NCBI GenBank assembly: GCA_012295275.1
Contig: CM022678.1
Coordinates: 417,597-481,596, forward strand
Direction of reading: 5' to 3'
Source: Chrysomallon squamiferum
Lineage: Eukaryota > Mollusca > Gastropoda > Neomphalida > Peltospiridae
Length of the DNA stretch: 64,000 bases
Part shown: piece by piece, positions 62,191 to 64,000 of the stretch
Layout of the letters: each line of letters starts with the position of its first letter
Numbering within the stretch: the first letter of the stretch is position 1
Position numbers and translations under genes: made by a program
Notes under the pieces: generated by a model
The model's database searches: none
The model's input: the letters and a program-made list of their open reading frames with translations, nothing else
Told to the model about the DNA's origin: nothing

Positions 62191-62499
62191 ATCACCATCG
62201 TTATTTCACCTTTCAACAACCTTTTAGATTAGTTAGTAAATCAGTCCATATTTAATTACGTTTGTTATTAGTATTTTACTAGTGACTAATGAAGCTGTTT
62301 TCTGAAGGTCAGATATTACTGTTAAATATTTCTGCAAACTGTTATTAGCATGGCGTTAGAAACAGCGATAAGGCCAACCTGTAATATGTGCGTGTTTGTG
62401 TGCGTGCGTGTGTGTGTTGTGTTTGTCTGAGTGTATGTGTGTGTGTGCGTGAGTGTGTGTTTGTCCAAGAATTAGAGGTAGTGACAGAAATGTTGTTTT

Positions 62500-62655
62500 G
62501 CTGAAAGTATTTTGTTAGAATGTGTTGAGGTAGAAGTGTCAAGCACGTAGACAAAATTCAGGAGGACAAAGTCACAAACCCGTCAGACGCCGCTGACGAG
62601 ACTCGAACGTATGGCACCCTTTCTCGAACGACGTTACAACCTGACAACTATGTGT
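62500..62655 (-). mobile_element. Possible tRNA-derived SINE fragment
   Basis: On the - strand, GTTCGAGTC matches the pol III B box (GWTCRANNC). It is preceded by GTCAGGTTGTAACG, which resembles a worn A box, and by CGTCGTTCGAGAAAGGG in the anticodon-arm position. This layout is typical of molluscan tRNA-type SINE heads. The tail was not delimited and no target-site duplication was identified. Confidence 0.35.
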
Positions 62656-62712
62656 GTCTATATTTATGTATGTATCTGTACATCTATCCATCCATCTATC
62701 CGTCCTTCCATA

Positions 62713-62868
62713 TATATATATATATATATATATTACACACACACATACACACACACACATACATTAACATACACATACACCTCACACACACACTCACACA
62801 CACATACACACACATACACATACACACTCACACATACACACACGCACACACTCACACACACACACATA
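62713..62868. repeat. (TA)n then (CA)n microsatellite
   Basis: TATATA at about 62713-62733, then CACACA/CATACA to 62868. Confidence 0.93.
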
Positions 62869-63182
62869 TTTTTAAAATCTGTTACAGATACAGAACGTTG
62901 CTGATCTGTGATGTTGTGAGATATTTAGAATACGGACTGGTTAAATATTAATTAAAGTGGAGATATCCCACAGGTTTATCATAAAACAGCAAACAGAGAT
63001 ATCACATAACACAGCACGCTCTGTATCAATTCATACACAACATCTTGTTTCATTTCACTCACACTCTCTGTACTTACGTTTTATATACACGTACAGAGCA
63101 TACACACATACACACATTACGTGTGTATGTAAATACATACATACACATTACATGTGTACATGCATACAGTAGATATATATAC

Positions 63183-63183
<1 letters not shown>

Positions 63184-63215
<32 letters not shown>

Positions 63216-63302
63216 GAAGAGTAATCATTAAAGTAGTAGTAGTAGTAGTAGCAACAGTAGTGGTAGCAGTAATAGTGGTAATAGTAGTAGAGGTAGTAGT
63301 AT
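63184..63302. repeat. (ATA)n and (GTA)n microsatellites
   Basis: ATA repeats at 63184-63216 and GTA/GCA/GGTA repeats at 63231-63300. Confidence 0.88.
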
Positions 63303-63511
63303 AAGAAGATGCTATATTGTAAAATTATTTTTGAGACGGTTTTTCTTTTTTCTTTTTTTCATTTTATGTTTCATTTTTCCACATATTTCGGCATTGTTGT
63401 AAACATACTAATATAGTTGTAAATCTGTTTATATATTGTGATACTGCATGTTAGTGATGTGTCTGCCAGTCTGTCTGTTTGTCGGTTTGTTTCTTCTCAC
63501 GTGTTGTTAGT

Positions 63512-63514
<3 letters not shown>

Positions 63515-63546
<32 letters not shown>
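63515..63546. repeat. Poly(T) tract, 32 bases
   Basis: An uninterrupted run of 32 T. On the - strand it could be a poly(A) tail of an old retroelement, but no element body was recognised beside it. Confidence 0.9.
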
Positions 63547-63705
63547 CATACACAGCCTGTCTGATTCTTTCTTTTGTAATAATTAAGTTTTATCCAATTA
63601 CAAACTGTATTATTATTGTTAATGTTGTTGTTGTTGTTGTTAATAATATAAATAAAACAACTTACCTAGCTGAGAGAGAGACACGCGAATGTTCTGTGTT
63701 CACAG

Positions 63706-63837
63706 CTATCCAAGTGGTGCTTGTTGTCGACGCAGATTTGAAGTGACACCTGGCGGCAGTACGAGATAGCGAGGGAAAACACAGCGCTGATTCTGCGAGC
63801 TGATTGCAGCGTCTGCTGTTTCAGTGCGAGCCTTCAT
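63706..63837 (-). CDS. Possible 43-codon uORF in the GPCR leader exon
   Basis: ATG at 63837 to TAG at 63706, beginning MKARTETADAAISS. It resembles no family I know. If the exon is real it would precede the receptor start and could dampen translation. It may be a chance frame in GC-richer sequence. Confidence 0.25.
   Translation of the reverse strand: MKARTETADAAISSQNQRCVFPRYLVLPPGVTSNLRRQQAPLG
63743..63756 (+). promoter_or_regulatory. Weak CTCF-like motif
   Basis: ACACCTGGCGGCAG on the + strand fits the CTCF core at about 11 of 14 positions, within the CpG-rich leader zone. Confidence 0.2.
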
Positions 63838-64000
63838 CGCCGACACTTTTCATTAGGTTCTCAATAACAGTGCTTAGTGGGGAATAGTGAATTATAGTGA
63901 CGTGTGCATTATTGTGACTTGCAGTGATTGCTACTGTTTTTGGAATTATAGTCACTTGTTGTGATTAGCAGAGTAGTGGGAACTGTTGTGATGAGTGAAT

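Larger units (their letters stand above)
56757..63665 (-). other. Proposed 5' intron of the GPCR gene (about 6.9 kb)
   Basis: Bounded on the - strand by CTAG/GTAAGTTG at 63666/63665 and the TTTTTCAG acceptor before the ATG. It contains no coding exon I can support and a dense set of micro- and minisatellites listed separately. Stretches 56757-57160, 57250-57535, 59560-60100, 60400-61035 and 61860-62070 hold nothing recognisable. The segment at about 61185-61330 is richer in CpG and unexplained. Confidence 0.45.
63666..63850 (-). other. Candidate 5' leader exon and CpG-rich promoter zone of the GPCR gene
   Basis: On the - strand this CpG-enriched stretch ends in a near-perfect donor, CAGCTAG/GTAAGTTG. 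The next suitable acceptor before coding sequence is the one five bases upstream of the GPCR ATG. The upstream limit (transcription start) is not visible; 63850 is nominal. It holds a 43-codon upstream frame. The link to the GPCR is inferred from strand, splice sites and the lack of another gene between. Confidence 0.45.

Overview
The window is eukaryotic nuclear DNA, most likely from a mollusc or another lophotrochozoan. It has GT-AG introns, AT-rich spacers, abundant microsatellites, a STAND NTPase-ankyrin gene, a secreted C-type lectin and a peptide-type GPCR ending its seventh helix in NFFLY. Nothing in the sequence names the species. There are no bacterial operons, CRISPR arrays or rRNA genes.

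Layout. (1) 1-11.0 kb: an nSTAND-like P-loop NTPase with C-terminal ankyrin repeats on the + strand. I joined coding exons 3848-3963, 5261-5334 and 6124-10196, whose splice phases fit exactly. The last exon carries two single-base frameshifts (+1 near 8870, -1 in a T run at 9825-9832) that cancel. Two near-identical candidate leader exons lie upstream, each with an eight-codon uORF. (2) 11.05-11.53 kb: a 39/45-bp minisatellite, then a 200-N scaffold gap. (3) 11.8-43.4 kb: about 84 head-to-tail copies of a CpG-dense satellite of about 374 bp. (4) 43.3-43.66 kb: a junction in which words of that satellite alternate with words of the next one. (5) 43.66-45.54 kb: a 30-bp satellite with a 21-monomer (630-bp) higher-order period. 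(6) 45.6-47.1 kb: a four-exon, 173-residue secreted C-type lectin with QPD and WND motifs, whose ATG lies about 50 bp after the satellite. (7) 47.6-51.6 kb: telomere-like 24-bp, 77-bp and 48-bp tandem repeats. (8) 51.7-52.2 kb: a truncated Tigger/pogo-type transposon beside a second terminus of the same kind. (9) 55.27-56.76 kb, - strand: the GPCR, with a probable 3' coding exon ending in a PDZ-ligand-like tail and a probable 5' leader exon at 63.67-63.85 kb. The intervening 6.9 kb intron holds many minisatellites.

The STAND-ankyrin and C-type lectin families are both linked to innate recognition in invertebrates, and the large satellite sits between them. No functional link among the three genes can be read from the sequence. 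The most notable non-genic signals are the CpG-dense array with its 3'-end variant domain, the chimeric junction, the 21-mer higher-order repeat, four perfect CREs at 39-40 bp spacing in the GPCR intron, and the duplicated uORF exons. Many copy-to-copy differences in the array are homopolymer expansions that may be consensus error, so array length and variants need read-level support. All calls come from reading the sequence; no database search was run.
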